Source: Pontibacter ruber (GTDB lineage: Bacteria > Bacteroidota > Bacteroidia > Cytophagales > Hymenobacteraceae). Taken from it: a stretch of 64,000 nt of DNA. Each line of letters starts with the position of its first letter. The stretch's first letter is position 1. The notes below the pieces were generated by a model. That model had not been told where the DNA came from and did no database searches. It was given only the letters and a program-made list of their open reading frames with translations. Location of the stretch: contig NZ_JALPRR010000002.1 of assembly GCF_023630205.1 (NCBI RefSeq), forward strand, positions 488,899-552,898, in the 5' to 3' direction. This document shows positions 36,630 through 45,934 of this stretch, piece after piece. The position numbers and the translations under genes were made by a program.

Positions 36630-36654
36630 AAAGGCTGCTTGTGAGGCAGCCTTT
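36630..36654 (-). terminator. Terminator after the DUF4920 gene
   Basis: 9-bp stem AAAGGCTGC/GCAGCCTTT with a 7-base loop, next to AAGTATA copies on both sides. On the minus strand it is followed by TTTTTTCG. Confidence 0.75.
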
Positions 36655-36676
36655 GCTATATGTAAAGTATAAACTG

Positions 36677-37177
36677 TTACTTCAGGATAACGCCATCGGC
36701 TACGAAGCGAAGTTCTTCTTTTGGAGCCGTGATAGCAGCAATCTCTGCCTCTGATTTGCCGGCATCCTGTGCGTAATGGCGCTGATCGTCTACCGACACC
36801 ACCTCGCGTTTAGCAGTGCCTGTAAATACCACGGTTCTGCCTTTCAGGTCCTCTACCGGCAAAAAGAAACCATAGTCCCGGAAAGTTACTTTCATGTTGC
36901 TTCCGTCGGTGAGCTTTACGTCCATCCAGCAGCCCTTGGACTGGCAGCTTTCCACCACTTCGGCACTTACGGTAGCAAGCAAAGAGTCCTGGTTGGCTGC
37001 TTTCTGCTGCAGCTCTGAAGCCGGAATTACATTTTCTTCGGCAAAGGTTGCCCCATACGTTGTGGCGGAAGTAGCTTCTGTTGGAGTATTTGCATCCACA
37101 GCTTCTGTGGCCGGCTTGGATTGGTTGCAGCCGTACAGTGCCGCAGCCGCAAGTAACATGATGAACGTTTTCTTCAT
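36677..37177 (-). CDS. DUF4920 lipoprotein
   Basis: 166 residues. Lipoprotein signal with lipobox AAALYGC, a Thr/Ala-rich linker, then the DUF4920 domain: VSAEVVESCQSKGCWMDVKL (two Cys spaced CxxxxC), VTFRDYGFFLP and GRTVVFTGTAKREVVSVDDQRHYAQDAG. The paired cysteines next to a Trp-Met could bind a metal or form a disulfide, but the family has no defined function. Predicted periplasmic or outer-membrane lipoprotein. Confidence 0.85.
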   Translation of the reverse strand: MKKTFIMLLAAAALYGCNQSKPATEAVDANTPTEATSATTYGATFAEENVIPASELQQKAANQDSLLATVSAEVVESCQSKGCWMDVKLTDGSNMKVTFRDYGFFLPVEDLKGRTVVFTGTAKREVVSVDDQRHYAQDAGKSEAEIAAITAPKEELRFVADGVILK

Positions 37178-37269
37178 AAACAGTCCGGGATGAGGTTGAT
37201 GTGGGTAAATATAGCAAAAACCTTTATTTAACAGCAGGAAATTACGTGCTGGTTTATACTTTGTGGCGA

Positions 37270-39633
37270 TCAGTCAAGGGCCCGATCCTGGAAGAGCAGG
37301 TAGCCCAGGTGGAAGAGCACACCCCAGCGCTTGGAATCGTCGCTGTAGTAGTTAAGGTTGAGCGCCACGGGCCCCAGCAAGCTATGGTAAACCACGCTGG
37401 CGTTGCCAATAAGACCGGTGCCGGTAAAAGTGGAGCCATAGTAGGGCCGTTGGTCGGCATCCTGTTGCAGGGGCTTGTAGGGCTGAAACACATATCCTTC
37501 GGTACGCACCTCGAAACGGTTGCTGAGCAGGTAAATGTACCTGAGGCCGCCAGCCGCATACTGGTGGCTGCGGAAGTTGTCTAGGAACAAGGTTTTGCTG
37601 TCGGAGAGGGGCGTAAAGGCTGGAGCCGCTATAACGGAGGCCCGGTAGTTCTGGAAGAAGGGTTGAGAAGAAACAACACCCTCCAGCAGATAGCCGAAAC
37701 GGTGCGCCCCTTCTCCAATGTAGCGCTCATAGCTCAGCTTCAGGCGCAGCCATTCGTGCTCCTGCATGGTTTTGCGCTGGCTGAAGGCGGTGGAACCGGG
37801 CTCATACTTTTCGGTACCGTTAATATAACGCACAGAAGAAGAAAACTCACGCCCTGCCGATGCATATTGTTTGCGATTCAGGTTACCACGCCGGAAGGTA
37901 AGGGCAGAGGTAAACGCATTAAAGTAGGTTTTATCGAGGGTGTCGGTGTTCACGATGGTAAAGCGGTTGCTGTAGCGGTCGATAGTCTGGGCAAAAGCTG
38001 TGCTGAGCACCAGCTTGTCTTTGTAGGAGTTGGTGATCCCCAGGTTCAGGGCATAGCTGCGGTCGGTTTGTTCAATAAAAGGCAGCTTGTTGCGCTCCAG
38101 CAGAAAACCGGTAGTAGAAAGGTAATTCCAGTTGTTGTAGGTAAAGGCAGGCTCCAGGTAAAAAGGGTGCCGGGCGGGCACATCCACCCGCGTGCGCACG
38201 TTGGCAGCCTGGTAAAAACGGCCTGTGTTAAAACTTGCCGATAAGGTATAAAGCCTGCGCCCCAGCAGGTTGTATTCCAGCCCGGCAAAAATGTTGTCGA
38301 TGGGCCTGGAGGCAAGCACACCGCCTACCGACAGCTTCAGGTCTTCTTCCTTCTGCAGGTCCAGTAACAGTTTATACTTCTGGGTTGCGGCATTGTACTG
38401 GAAAGTAGGGTAGAGGTTCCGGAAATTATTAGCCGAAGCCAGGCGGAAATACCCTGTTTTTACCTCCTGTATGGAGTAATCGGTGTTCTCCTTACGGAAG
38501 AACTTCCGGACGTAGCTCTTTTCATTTTCTTTGGCAAGTCCTCTGATCTCGATGTCTTCGAAGGCAAGGTTTTTGAAGCCATTTCGGAACTGCTCCCGCT
38601 TGCGGGTAAGGCCTTCGGGGCTGGAGCGCCTTTGGATTCGTTGCCGGATCAGCTCCATTTTCTTCATGGCCTCGTCGTAACCGGCAGTAAACAGCTCCTC
38701 CACGTTCTTGAAGTCCAGCGAGGTAAGGTTACCAATATCGGGCTGAAGGTAGATGCCGTTCTTGCCCAGAGCCGACGAGTCAGAGTTGGACATCATCGCA
38801 TACATGAGCGTGTGTGCCAGATCAAACTCATCTTCGCCATACGGGTACTCTTTGTATACTTTAGACGAAACGTTCACGCCTATGATAATGTCGGGGTCGA
38901 ACTCGCGTTGCGCCACATCTACCGGGAAGTTATTGTAGAGTCCCCCGTCATAAAGTAAGCGCCTGTTGATCCGGATGGCCCTGAAGAAGAGCGGCACTGT
39001 CAGGGTGGCCCGCACGGCGTCTGCCAGCTGGCCTTCGCGCAGGATAACCTGTTGCTGGGTATAAATATCGGCGGCCACACAACGAAACGGCACCATCAGT
39101 TTGTCGAAGTTATAGTTGGCGCGTGCGGCGGGCTGCGCCATCAGCTGGGCCAGCGCGAAGTTAAGGGAGGCATCGTTTACGATGTTGGAGGTAAGGCGGG
39201 CCTGCAGCGTAGAGTCGATGGCAACATGCAGTTTCAGAAGCGAAGGGTTGGTATCCGGGGCAGCAAAGTTATACAGGTAGTTCTGCTCTGGTTTGCCGGC
39301 TGCCCACAGCTGGAAAGCTTCTGTGTTCACCAGGTACTCGATCTCGGCAGGGGAGTATCCGGCTGCGTACAGCGAGCCTACTATGCCACCCATGGAAGTA
39401 CCTACAATGTAGTCAATGGGGATGTTGTGCTCTTCCAGAGCCCGCAGCACGCCAACATGCGCAATGCCTTTTGCTCCGCCTCCACTAAGCACCACGGCAA
39501 CTTTCTGCGCACTGGCATCAAGGCTGCCGATCAGCAGGAGAAAGGTTAGCAGGTATAAGCGTACGGTGTGAAAGGTAGCCCTTACCTGGCTAACAGCTGT
39601 ATAAGGTGAAAGGGATTCTGAAACAGCTTTCAT
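37270..39633 (-). CDS. Patatin-like phospholipase fused to POTRA and outer-membrane barrel
   Basis: 787 residues. A signal peptide ending DASAQ precedes a patatin domain: oxyanion Gly-rich LSGGGAKGIAHVG, nucleophile GTSMGG (Ser about residue 80) and catalytic Asp in LYDGGLYNNFP (about residue 229). A POTRA-like segment (about 350-420) leads into a C-terminal 16-strand-type barrel (BamA/surface antigen). The order matches PlpD-type (type Vd) proteins, which display or release a lipase at the cell surface. The start is placed at ATG 39633, which overlaps the previous stop as ATGA, so translation is coupled to the YceI-like gene. Confidence 0.88.
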   Translation of the reverse strand: MKAVSESLSPYTAVSQVRATFHTVRLYLLTFLLLIGSLDASAQKVAVVLSGGGAKGIAHVGVLRALEEHNIPIDYIVGTSMGGIVGSLYAAGYSPAEIEYLVNTEAFQLWAAGKPEQNYLYNFAAPDTNPSLLKLHVAIDSTLQARLTSNIVNDASLNFALAQLMAQPAARANYNFDKLMVPFRCVAADIYTQQQVILREGQLADAVRATLTVPLFFRAIRINRRLLYDGGLYNNFPVDVAQREFDPDIIIGVNVSSKVYKEYPYGEDEFDLAHTLMYAMMSNSDSSALGKNGIYLQPDIGNLTSLDFKNVEELFTAGYDEAMKKMELIRQRIQRRSSPEGLTRKREQFRNGFKNLAFEDIEIRGLAKENEKSYVRKFFRKENTDYSIQEVKTGYFRLASANNFRNLYPTFQYNAATQKYKLLLDLQKEEDLKLSVGGVLASRPIDNIFAGLEYNLLGRRLYTLSASFNTGRFYQAANVRTRVDVPARHPFYLEPAFTYNNWNYLSTTGFLLERNKLPFIEQTDRSYALNLGITNSYKDKLVLSTAFAQTIDRYSNRFTIVNTDTLDKTYFNAFTSALTFRRGNLNRKQYASAGREFSSSVRYINGTEKYEPGSTAFSQRKTMQEHEWLRLKLSYERYIGEGAHRFGYLLEGVVSSQPFFQNYRASVIAAPAFTPLSDSKTLFLDNFRSHQYAAGGLRYIYLLSNRFEVRTEGYVFQPYKPLQQDADQRPYYGSTFTGTGLIGNASVVYHSLLGPVALNLNYYSDDSKRWGVLFHLGYLLFQDRALD

Positions 39634-40205
39634 TTCTGCATGTCCATCCATCGGGCATTGCTGATGGTGAAAAAAATGCGGCCAGTGAGCCTCGGAATGT
39701 ACTTTGCAGGCAGACTGAGCCGGTATCTTTCCATCAGCACATCAAAACTGGTGCTGAAGGTAATGGCTTGCTCCTCGGGCGTATACTGGACGGGTACGGT
39801 CATTTCGAGGGGTACCCCCTGTAGTGACATAACGAACCGGCTGTTCTTTGTGTTAACGGCCATATTTCTGGCGTTGATCTGCTCCACGGGAGCCTCAATT
39901 TCGATGTACAGTTCCGGGTACCGGGAAGTATAAAAAAGGTCCTGTGCCATCACAATCGGGGTAGAGTCGTTGGCGGCGATCAGGCTGCTGAAGGCCAGCA
40001 GGCACTCCAGCTTCTTTGTGTCTTTGTTGTAACGTACCAACAGGTTTTTAGAAGCAAAATCGTAATTGCTTTTAAAGCCTTCGATGGTAATGAAAATGGT
40101 GTTGTTGCTGGTAAAGGGTTCCCTTGATTGTGAGAAGGCAAAAGGAGAGGTGGCCATCAGCAGAAACAGCAGGCAGAAGAGTAGCTTTTTTACCATAGGA
40201 GGCAT
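39630..40205 (-). CDS. Secreted YceI-like protein
   Basis: 191 residues. Signal peptide (about 1-26, ending AFSQS), then a beta-rich domain with features of the YceI lipocalin-like fold: TIFITIEGFKSNYDFASKNLLVRY, LECLLAFSSLIAAN, FYTSRYPELYIEIEAP and a final RLTGRIFFTISNARW. YceI proteins bind isoprenoid-type lipids in the periplasm. Identification is from the pattern and is moderate. An ATG at 40196 is an alternative start. Its stop overlaps the start of the patatin-barrel gene, so the two may act together on lipids. Confidence 0.6.
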   Translation of the reverse strand: MPPMVKKLLFCLLFLLMATSPFAFSQSREPFTSNNTIFITIEGFKSNYDFASKNLLVRYNKDTKKLECLLAFSSLIAANDSTPIVMAQDLFYTSRYPELYIEIEAPVEQINARNMAVNTKNSRFVMSLQGVPLEMTVPVQYTPEEQAITFSTSFDVLMERYRLSLPAKYIPRLTGRIFFTISNARWMDMQK

Positions 40206-40451
40206 GAGTTGAAGTATAATTATCTAACGCAAAAACCAACAGAAAGATAGCTGTACGTGTGGCCTGACAACACAGGACATTCTGCTCTCTTTCAGAAGAA
40301 ACAATAGTACGGCTGGCTTGTTTACAGAAGTATAAAAGGTGTGTTTATTATGAATTTAGTGGGTTGAATCCAAAACTATACCGCGGCTATAATGGTATAC
40401 AGATATAGTTACAGAAAGTGTAAAAATTGATCAGAGCACCGGCCCTAAAGC

Positions 40452-41102
40452 ATGAGCCGGCAAGCGAGTGAACGAATGGATCCGGATAAAAAAAATAAAG
40501 TAGACGCGAGGGAACGGTCGGCTTTTAGCAGGATTGAGCACATGCACCCGATACGCATGTTGCTTTACCTCAGTATGACCGGTATCGGCGTGCTCTTTTT
40601 TATTCTGGTCATCGCCTTCATCAGGACCGGCGGCTTAGACTACGAAAACTTTAAACTACCCCGCTTTTTTAGTATCAGCACCGTACTGCTGCTCTTCAGC
40701 AGTTATACCTTAAGCCGGGTGCCCGGCATCTACAAAAAAGACAAGCTGAACAAAATGACCCGCTATTTGGGTCTCACATTAGGCCTGGGCATCGCATTTA
40801 TAGGTGCGCAGCTGATCGGGTGGCGTGAGATGGCTGCGACTGACATCCATTTTACCGGCAAAACGTCCGGCACTTATTTATACCTTATCACAGCGCTGCA
40901 CCTGTTGCACCTGCTCGGAGGCATCATCTTTCTGGCATTTCTTTTCTTTAAGACCGCCCATGTGGCAGCAGACAGTGTCCGCAGCCTTATCTACATCCGT
41001 GACCCGTACAGGCGCCTGCAGTTAAACATGCTCCGCAGTTACTGGAACTTCATGGATTTCCTGTGGCTTGGCCTTTACCTGGTGTTCCTGTTCATGGCCT
41101 GA
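40452..41102 (+). CDS. Cytochrome c oxidase subunit III-like protein
   Basis: 216 residues with five predicted membrane helices. The heme-copper oxidase subunit III signature is visible: SGTYLYLITALHLLHLLGG in the fourth helix and SYWNFMDFLWLGLYLVFLF at the C-terminus. A 30-residue charged N-terminus precedes the first helix. No subunit I, II or IV genes are next to it, so it is an orphan subunit that must assemble with an oxidase encoded elsewhere, or has another role. It converges with the T9SS cargo gene, leaving only 2 bases between stops. Confidence 0.85.
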   Translation: MSRQASERMDPDKKNKVDARERSAFSRIEHMHPIRMLLYLSMTGIGVLFFILVIAFIRTGGLDYENFKLPRFFSISTVLLLFSSYTLSRVPGIYKKDKLNKMTRYLGLTLGLGIAFIGAQLIGWREMAATDIHFTGKTSGTYLYLITALHLLHLLGGIIFLAFLFFKTAHVAADSVRSLIYIRDPYRRLQLNMLRSYWNFMDFLWLGLYLVFLFMA

Positions 41103-41104
41103 GA

Positions 41105-43297
41105 TTACCGGACCAGCGTAACGGCTCCCCTGAATTTTTCGGACCGGTAGTCGATCACGTAATAGTAAACGCCATCGTTTACACCCTGCCCATCCCAGCG
41201 AAATGCGTTCCTGTTGCTCGAGTATACTTCCTTCCCCCAGCGGTTGAATATCTTTATACTTTCAAAAGTGCCGGTACATGTTGTTTCGGGTAGCGTTGGC
41301 ATTTCAAAAAAGTCGTTGAGCCCATCGCCATTCGGCGTGAAGATGTTTGCCGGGAGAAAAGCCTGCAGGTCGGGTGCCTTTACCTTAAACTCCATCGTCA
41401 GTGTCTGGTCCGGAGACGAAACGCAGGCTGTCTCCTTCAGTGCAAATGTTACCCGCACATCCCCCTTCAGGAAAGCATCGCAATTGGCTGTCCATTTAAA
41501 AAGTCCTTCGGCGCTGCCCTTGCCACCCGTTGAGGTAAAGCTCATACCCAGTTCTTCCAGCGTAAACCCGTTGCCGCTGGCAAGTAGGTCTATCTGGTGC
41601 GGGTCCAGGTCTTTGCCAAACAGCTTAGCCTCAAAAGGCTCGTTCAGGTCCAGCTCAAAGGTCAATACTTGCTTGTCAGAAGAGATTTCTGGGATCTGGT
41701 TCGGGTATTCTGTCCGTACTTCTATCAGTTCTGTCCGGGTCACAGGCTTGTCACAAACAATGGACGTGACCTGGAATTCGATCAGGTATACTTTCTGCCG
41801 CATGGCTTCGCAATCGATCTGCCAGTTAAAAGGGGAGGTTACCCTACCAATACCACGGTTGTTGGGAAAGGTAATTTTACGGGTAGCAAGATCAAAGTCT
41901 TTCCCCACTGCTGAGAGCGTCACTTCTTCGTTGTCGGCATCTGTACCGATCACATCAAAGTTAAGCACATCTCCTTCTCGTACCGTGAAGATGCGGTCAG
42001 GGGTGGTAAGGCTGATAGCCGGAGGATTGTTAGGAAGTGGGTCTATCACAAAGCTGACCCGGAGCGTGTCCTGCCGGGGCAGGCTGCACCCGTTGTCCCG
42101 CGCAATAAGATCGATCTGGTATACTTTTCCTTCGGTATCAAAACATTTCGGAAAGCAGAGGGAGGCCGTTAACACATTGTTGCCGCCGCCCGTGTTTACA
42201 GTGCCGCTGGTAGTGCCGCTGAACGTGAACGTAGTGTTCGAGAAGTTTACCGGCCGTGCCGTAAGTACGAGCGGCTCGTCAGGGTCCGGGTCTGTGTACT
42301 GGATATCGATGCAGCGTGTACCGTTGGGGTCAATGCGCAACACTTCGCCTTCTTTGTAGCTGGAGCCTATGCCGCGTTCCTGAGCCTTTACAACGGGGCT
42401 TTCGTTGCGCGGGCAGTCGAGTACCAGCAGTTGGAAATCGCGCCGTACTTCGCCTATTTTTACGCCATTCCGGTATTCCTGGCAGCGTACCCCAAACACA
42501 AAGAGCCCGGTAGTGGCCGGTTTTACCGTTAGCCTGCCGGTTTGGGCTTCGATGCTCATCGGGGGCGATCCATTTATCTGGTTGCCCCGGCCATAGCTAT
42601 TTCCCCACCTGATCTCAGGGTAGGGCGCCGGGCGCGGCACCTGGTTGGTGATGACGGGTACAAAACGGTCTGTATAGCCATTTAAAGGGGTTACCATGTC
42701 GTAAACCAGCGAATCCCGGTCGGGGTCGGTACCGCTGAAATCGTAGTAGAAAAGCTCGTTTACGCAGGCATAATCGCTCAGGGGCGGAAACAGAACAGGA
42801 GAGGAGTTAATAAAAGGGCTGCCTCCTTTCACAACCGGTGGAAATTCCATGTAAAAAGCCTGCGCAGCATCCTCCGGCTGCACAATGTTACTGATCGTTC
42901 TGTTGCGGCAACAGCGCTCCCACACCACATAGTAGCCCAGCTGGTTATTGAACACATTCGAAGGCAACACAATGTCTTCGTAGTAGACGATCTTACGCGT
43001 TACCAGCTTATCGCTTGTACAATCGATGCTGGTATACTTTACCAGTTCCTGCGACCGGATCGTCATTTCCTGGGACATCATTAGGCGGTTGGTGCCTTTA
43101 TCAAAAAAGTTAACCGTAATGAAACGATCGAGTGCACCCGGGTCGCCATTCACCACATCAAAGTATAAATTAAGCGTGAGTCTGTAGTTGGCTCCTGCAA
43201 TATGGCGCATTTCAAATTCACCGCCCACTATATGAGTAGCATTTACATGAGTAGCAAGAAGTATAAGGAGAGAAAGAAGAAGTAAACGTAGCCTCAT
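41105..43297 (-). CDS. Type IX secretion cargo protein with gliding-motility C-terminal domain
   Basis: 730 residues. After a signal peptide (ending HVNATHIVGGEFEM) come a cysteine-bearing N-terminal domain (VVWERCCRNRTI) and several Ig/cadherin-like beta repeats with Asp-rich calcium-type loops (SGTDPDRDSL, DVIGTDADNEEV, LFGKDLDPHQI). The C-terminal ~85 residues are the CHU_C/gliding motility-associated domain (ANIFTPNGDGLNDFFE, IKIFNRWGKEVY, WDGQGVNDGVYYYVI), the type B signal for T9SS export and surface attachment. It is probably a surface adhesin or polysaccharide-binding protein. This gene is the best marker of Bacteroidota origin in the window. Confidence 0.9.
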   Translation of the reverse strand: MRLRLLLLSLLILLATHVNATHIVGGEFEMRHIAGANYRLTLNLYFDVVNGDPGALDRFITVNFFDKGTNRLMMSQEMTIRSQELVKYTSIDCTSDKLVTRKIVYYEDIVLPSNVFNNQLGYYVVWERCCRNRTISNIVQPEDAAQAFYMEFPPVVKGGSPFINSSPVLFPPLSDYACVNELFYYDFSGTDPDRDSLVYDMVTPLNGYTDRFVPVITNQVPRPAPYPEIRWGNSYGRGNQINGSPPMSIEAQTGRLTVKPATTGLFVFGVRCQEYRNGVKIGEVRRDFQLLVLDCPRNESPVVKAQERGIGSSYKEGEVLRIDPNGTRCIDIQYTDPDPDEPLVLTARPVNFSNTTFTFSGTTSGTVNTGGGNNVLTASLCFPKCFDTEGKVYQIDLIARDNGCSLPRQDTLRVSFVIDPLPNNPPAISLTTPDRIFTVREGDVLNFDVIGTDADNEEVTLSAVGKDFDLATRKITFPNNRGIGRVTSPFNWQIDCEAMRQKVYLIEFQVTSIVCDKPVTRTELIEVRTEYPNQIPEISSDKQVLTFELDLNEPFEAKLFGKDLDPHQIDLLASGNGFTLEELGMSFTSTGGKGSAEGLFKWTANCDAFLKGDVRVTFALKETACVSSPDQTLTMEFKVKAPDLQAFLPANIFTPNGDGLNDFFEMPTLPETTCTGTFESIKIFNRWGKEVYSSNRNAFRWDGQGVNDGVYYYVIDYRSEKFRGAVTLVR

Positions 43298-43427
43298 CAG
43301 ATGTAACTTTGGGTGATATAAACAGAAAACTACCTCAACATATCAGTTTCTGCTGATATTTAAAACAGATAAAGCAATATAAGCTTTGTTACATTCTTCT
43401 GCAGTAAAAGTTGTTGTTTGATCGTAA

Positions 43428-44036
43428 TTATTTTTGATCGGGCACAGGAGGGGCTTCATCCGGCTGCAATACTTTTTCCAGCAGCTCGTTGAAGGGGAGT
43501 GGCTCACTGAAAAAGGCATCGGCGTAAGCATTTGCTACAAAGCGGATGTACCCCGGTCGCCCGTTCACTTTTACCTGGTCGAGCAATATATTTCCGTACA
43601 GTTGGTTGCAGAGGTTGGTACCGGCTACATCAGCGGCCGGAGGAGTCAGGAAGTACTTTTCGATCAGTTCGGTATAGCGTTGATGCCGGGTCACATGCTG
43701 GTCAGAACTGTGCAACGTATAACCTACTTGCAGCAACCGGTCTTTCAGCAATTCAAAAAGATAAGTAAAATTTTCCGCGCCTATAGTTGGGTCAAAGAAA
43801 ATAACAACGCCATTCAGGTTATGCTCCTCTACTAGTTGCACCCGCAACTTACCTGTTATACCGGCTTTCTGGTAGTGGTACGCTTTGTAAAACAACGGGG
43901 TCCAGTTGAGATAAGTTTTTGCATTCACCCACTGCTGATAGGCATTTACAAACGCTGTTTGGCGCGTTAGCTTTTTACAGGTAGGAGACGTGCTTCCCCA
44001 TCCCAACAATTGCTTTAAATATTCGTTAAACGGCAT
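43428..44036 (-). CDS. Conserved-looking protein of unknown function
   Basis: 202 residues, cytoplasmic by lack of signal or membrane helix. It is rich in aromatic residues and has an alpha/beta pattern: a helix-rich N-terminus (TRQTAFVNAYQQWVNAKTY), strand GVVIFFDPTIGAENFTYLFELLKDRLL, and strands KVNGRPGYIRFVAN near the end. The last ten residues are Pro/Asp-rich. No family or catalytic motif is recognised. It stands alone between the T9SS cargo gene and a divergent Gre-like gene. Confidence 0.65.
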   Translation of the reverse strand: MPFNEYLKQLLGWGSTSPTCKKLTRQTAFVNAYQQWVNAKTYLNWTPLFYKAYHYQKAGITGKLRVQLVEEHNLNGVVIFFDPTIGAENFTYLFELLKDRLLQVGYTLHSSDQHVTRHQRYTELIEKYFLTPPAADVAGTNLCNQLYGNILLDQVKVNGRPGYIRFVANAYADAFFSEPLPFNELLEKVLQPDEAPPVPDQK

Positions 44037-44233
44037 CTGAAATTTACTCCTAAAACATACAGGTCATAAAATAGTTTATCACTTACCTGCACGATTTCTC
44101 GTATCAAAATTTATTTAGTGCAGAAAAAAATAATTTAATGTATATTCAGTTCTATAATGTAACTATTAGCCCTGCCTGAGTAAGTATGGCCTGGGAGGCA
44201 TGGCATACTGTAAACTATGTAAAGAAAAGATTT

Positions 44234-44710
44234 ATGTCCTTAAACGTAATGCTGACACAAGAACTCGAAGTAAAGAAAAAGCTGCTGCAGGAATGCTCCA
44301 GATTGCTGAATCTGCAGATAAAAGCAGCCAAAGACGCCATGGACGAAGCACAGGAGAGTGCTAACGAGCACCAGGGCGCAATTGAAGATAAGTTCGAATC
44401 TTTTCGCGAAGCCTGCCAGATACAACGCGACATGTATGCCAGGCAGCTCGACGAACTTATGACTACGATGGGGGTTTTGCGTCGCATCAATGCTACCAAG
44501 CTCAACAGTGAAGTGTCGCCGGGAGCCGTGGTGCAGACTGATTTGCAGAACTACTTTATTGGGGTAAGCTTAGGTGAGATTAAAGTAGACGGCGATTCGT
44601 TCTATGCCATCTCCGGTATGTCGCCTTTGTACAAGGCCATGGAAGGCAAAACCACAGGCGATACCTTCACTTTCCGGGACAAAGAGTATAAAATATTGCA
44701 GGTATTTTAA
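44234..44710 (+). CDS. GreA/GreB-like protein with N-terminal coiled coil
   Basis: 158 residues from ATG 44234. The first ~95 residues form two long helices (ELEVKKKLLQECSRLL and a second rich in Asp, Glu and Gln), like the antiparallel coiled coil of GreA. The C-terminal ~65 residues have the FKBP-like Gre domain end: DSFYAISGMSPLYKAMEGK and DTFTFRDKEYKILQVF. Such proteins may enter the RNA polymerase secondary channel, but the acidic tip residues needed for transcript cleavage cannot be confirmed. An in-frame ATG at 44186 is upstream; the charged helix begins after 44234. Confidence 0.7.
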   Translation: MSLNVMLTQELEVKKKLLQECSRLLNLQIKAAKDAMDEAQESANEHQGAIEDKFESFREACQIQRDMYARQLDELMTTMGVLRRINATKLNSEVSPGAVVQTDLQNYFIGVSLGEIKVDGDSFYAISGMSPLYKAMEGKTTGDTFTFRDKEYKILQVF

Positions 44711-44808
44711 ACTATCCCTGTAAAAACTTATAAGAAAACAGGTTTCTTTTGAAACCCTATAACCTTTTGTCTGTTAACGGAGTTTATTAGACTGTAAAGG
44801 GTTAGAAA

Positions 44809-44840
44809 AACAAAGGTTAGCGATTTTGCTAACCTTTGTT
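44809..44840. terminator. Bidirectional terminator
   Basis: 13-bp stem AACAAAGGTTAGC/GCTAACCTTTGTT with loop GATTTT between the convergent Gre-like and DUF2147 genes. Confidence 0.85.
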
Positions 44841-44868
44841 TGTTTTATACTACTGGTAGTAGGAGTTA

Positions 44869-45300
44869 CTAATTCACCCGGGTCCAGTTCTGAGACCTTC
44901 CGATCAGGGAAATACCGATATACCCTTTTACCTCCATCTGGTCTTTGCCTTTCATCTTCATGTAGCAGCTATAGGTCTTGCCACTTTCAGGATCGTAGAT
45001 AGTGCCATCATCCCACTTGTGATCTCCTTCGTACTCAAACCCTTTAAGGAACTCAAGGCCCAGAAGCGGCTGGTTGCGCAGCTTTTTATCCGGGTTGTTG
45101 TCATCTTTCTTAGGTTTTCCGTTGCGAAGCGGCTCTTTAAGCGAAACAATTTTACCACATAACTTGTCGCCGCACTTGTAGATCTCAAATTTGGCTTTGC
45201 CATCTTCATTGGTCCAAATGCCAACAGGCGACATTTTCTGAGCCCAGGCTGCTGTAGAAAACAGCACGAGCACAACAAGGGATAGGAGGAACTTTCTCAT
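44869..45300 (-). CDS. DUF2147 secreted protein
   Basis: 143 residues. Signal peptide ending AAWAQ, then the DUF2147 fold: SPVGIWTNEDGKAKFEIYKC, DKLCGKIVSLKEPL, LLGLEFLKGFEYEGDHKWDDG, IYDPESGKTYSCYMKMKG and GYIGISLIGRSQNWTRV. The family is periplasmic and of unknown role; structures show a small beta-barrel. Cys pair in YKCGDKLCG could be a disulfide. Single gene. Confidence 0.9.
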   Translation of the reverse strand: MRKFLLSLVVLVLFSTAAWAQKMSPVGIWTNEDGKAKFEIYKCGDKLCGKIVSLKEPLRNGKPKKDDNNPDKKLRNQPLLGLEFLKGFEYEGDHKWDDGTIYDPESGKTYSCYMKMKGKDQMEVKGYIGISLIGRSQNWTRVN

Positions 45301-45744
45301 GGTTGGTTTGATGTGTTAATATGCGCAACTAAATATAAGAAAAATAATTCATTCTTGTGCAATTGTCATGCGCGTGCAACCTGCACTTTTTAATGCTGTG
45401 CAAGCGTGTTTAACTCTAAACCCGGCAGCTGAAATAATTTTTTCACAAAAGTTACTTTTCTTCTTTGCGGTTTTAATTCATGGCTACGCGTTGTTAGCTA
45501 CTATTATCAGCTATCGTGCCAAGGTATGTGTTTGGTTATGATGTTGTTGCATGTTGCGACATGGTTGGAGGTGCAGGTGCCAGGAAAAATGCGGCAACAG
45601 AAAGCAGGAACGCACAAAAATATGTGCTAAACTTTGTGAACTATTAAGCGTTAAATTACCTTAGTAAAAAGGTAGCGAGTGCTACGGCTCTGGTCCGAAC
45701 CGCCCACATTGAGGTAGGGGCCCAGGGTGTATGTCGGACTAAAG

Positions 45745-45756
45745 AGAAAGGAGGTG
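45745..45756 (+). promoter_or_regulatory. Extended Shine-Dalgarno sequence
   Basis: AGAAAGGAGGTG is a 12-base perfect complement to the 16S rRNA 3' tail typical of Bacteroidota (CACCUCCUUUCU). It ends 2 bases before ATG 45759, giving 4 bases between GGAGG and the start codon. Other genes in the window lack such sites. Confidence 0.6.
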
Positions 45757-45758
45757 CT

Positions 45759-45827
45759 ATGTCTAATCCATCAGTCGTCTTAGTAAGCCCAGGTAATAGT
45801 ATTCACTCTAACGGTGAGCTGGCTTAG
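45759..45827 (+). CDS. Possible 22-residue peptide
   Basis: The frame encodes MSNPSVVLVSPGNSIHSNGE plus LA, then TAG. It has a hydrophobic centre (VVLVS) and no other feature. The full Shine-Dalgarno sequence directly upstream is the reason to take it seriously. It could be a leader peptide, a small regulatory peptide, or only a ribosome-docking device within a regulatory RNA. No family recognised. Confidence 0.4.
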   Translation: MSNPSVVLVSPGNSIHSNGELA

Positions 45828-45934
45828 TAGACAGTAGTATCTGCTGTTTGCAAATACAGCAATATTGCCCTTTGGTCTTTCTGATGGTGCTCCTGAACAA
45901 CAGGACGCCGCTTATTAAGATTTTGAAGGATTCT

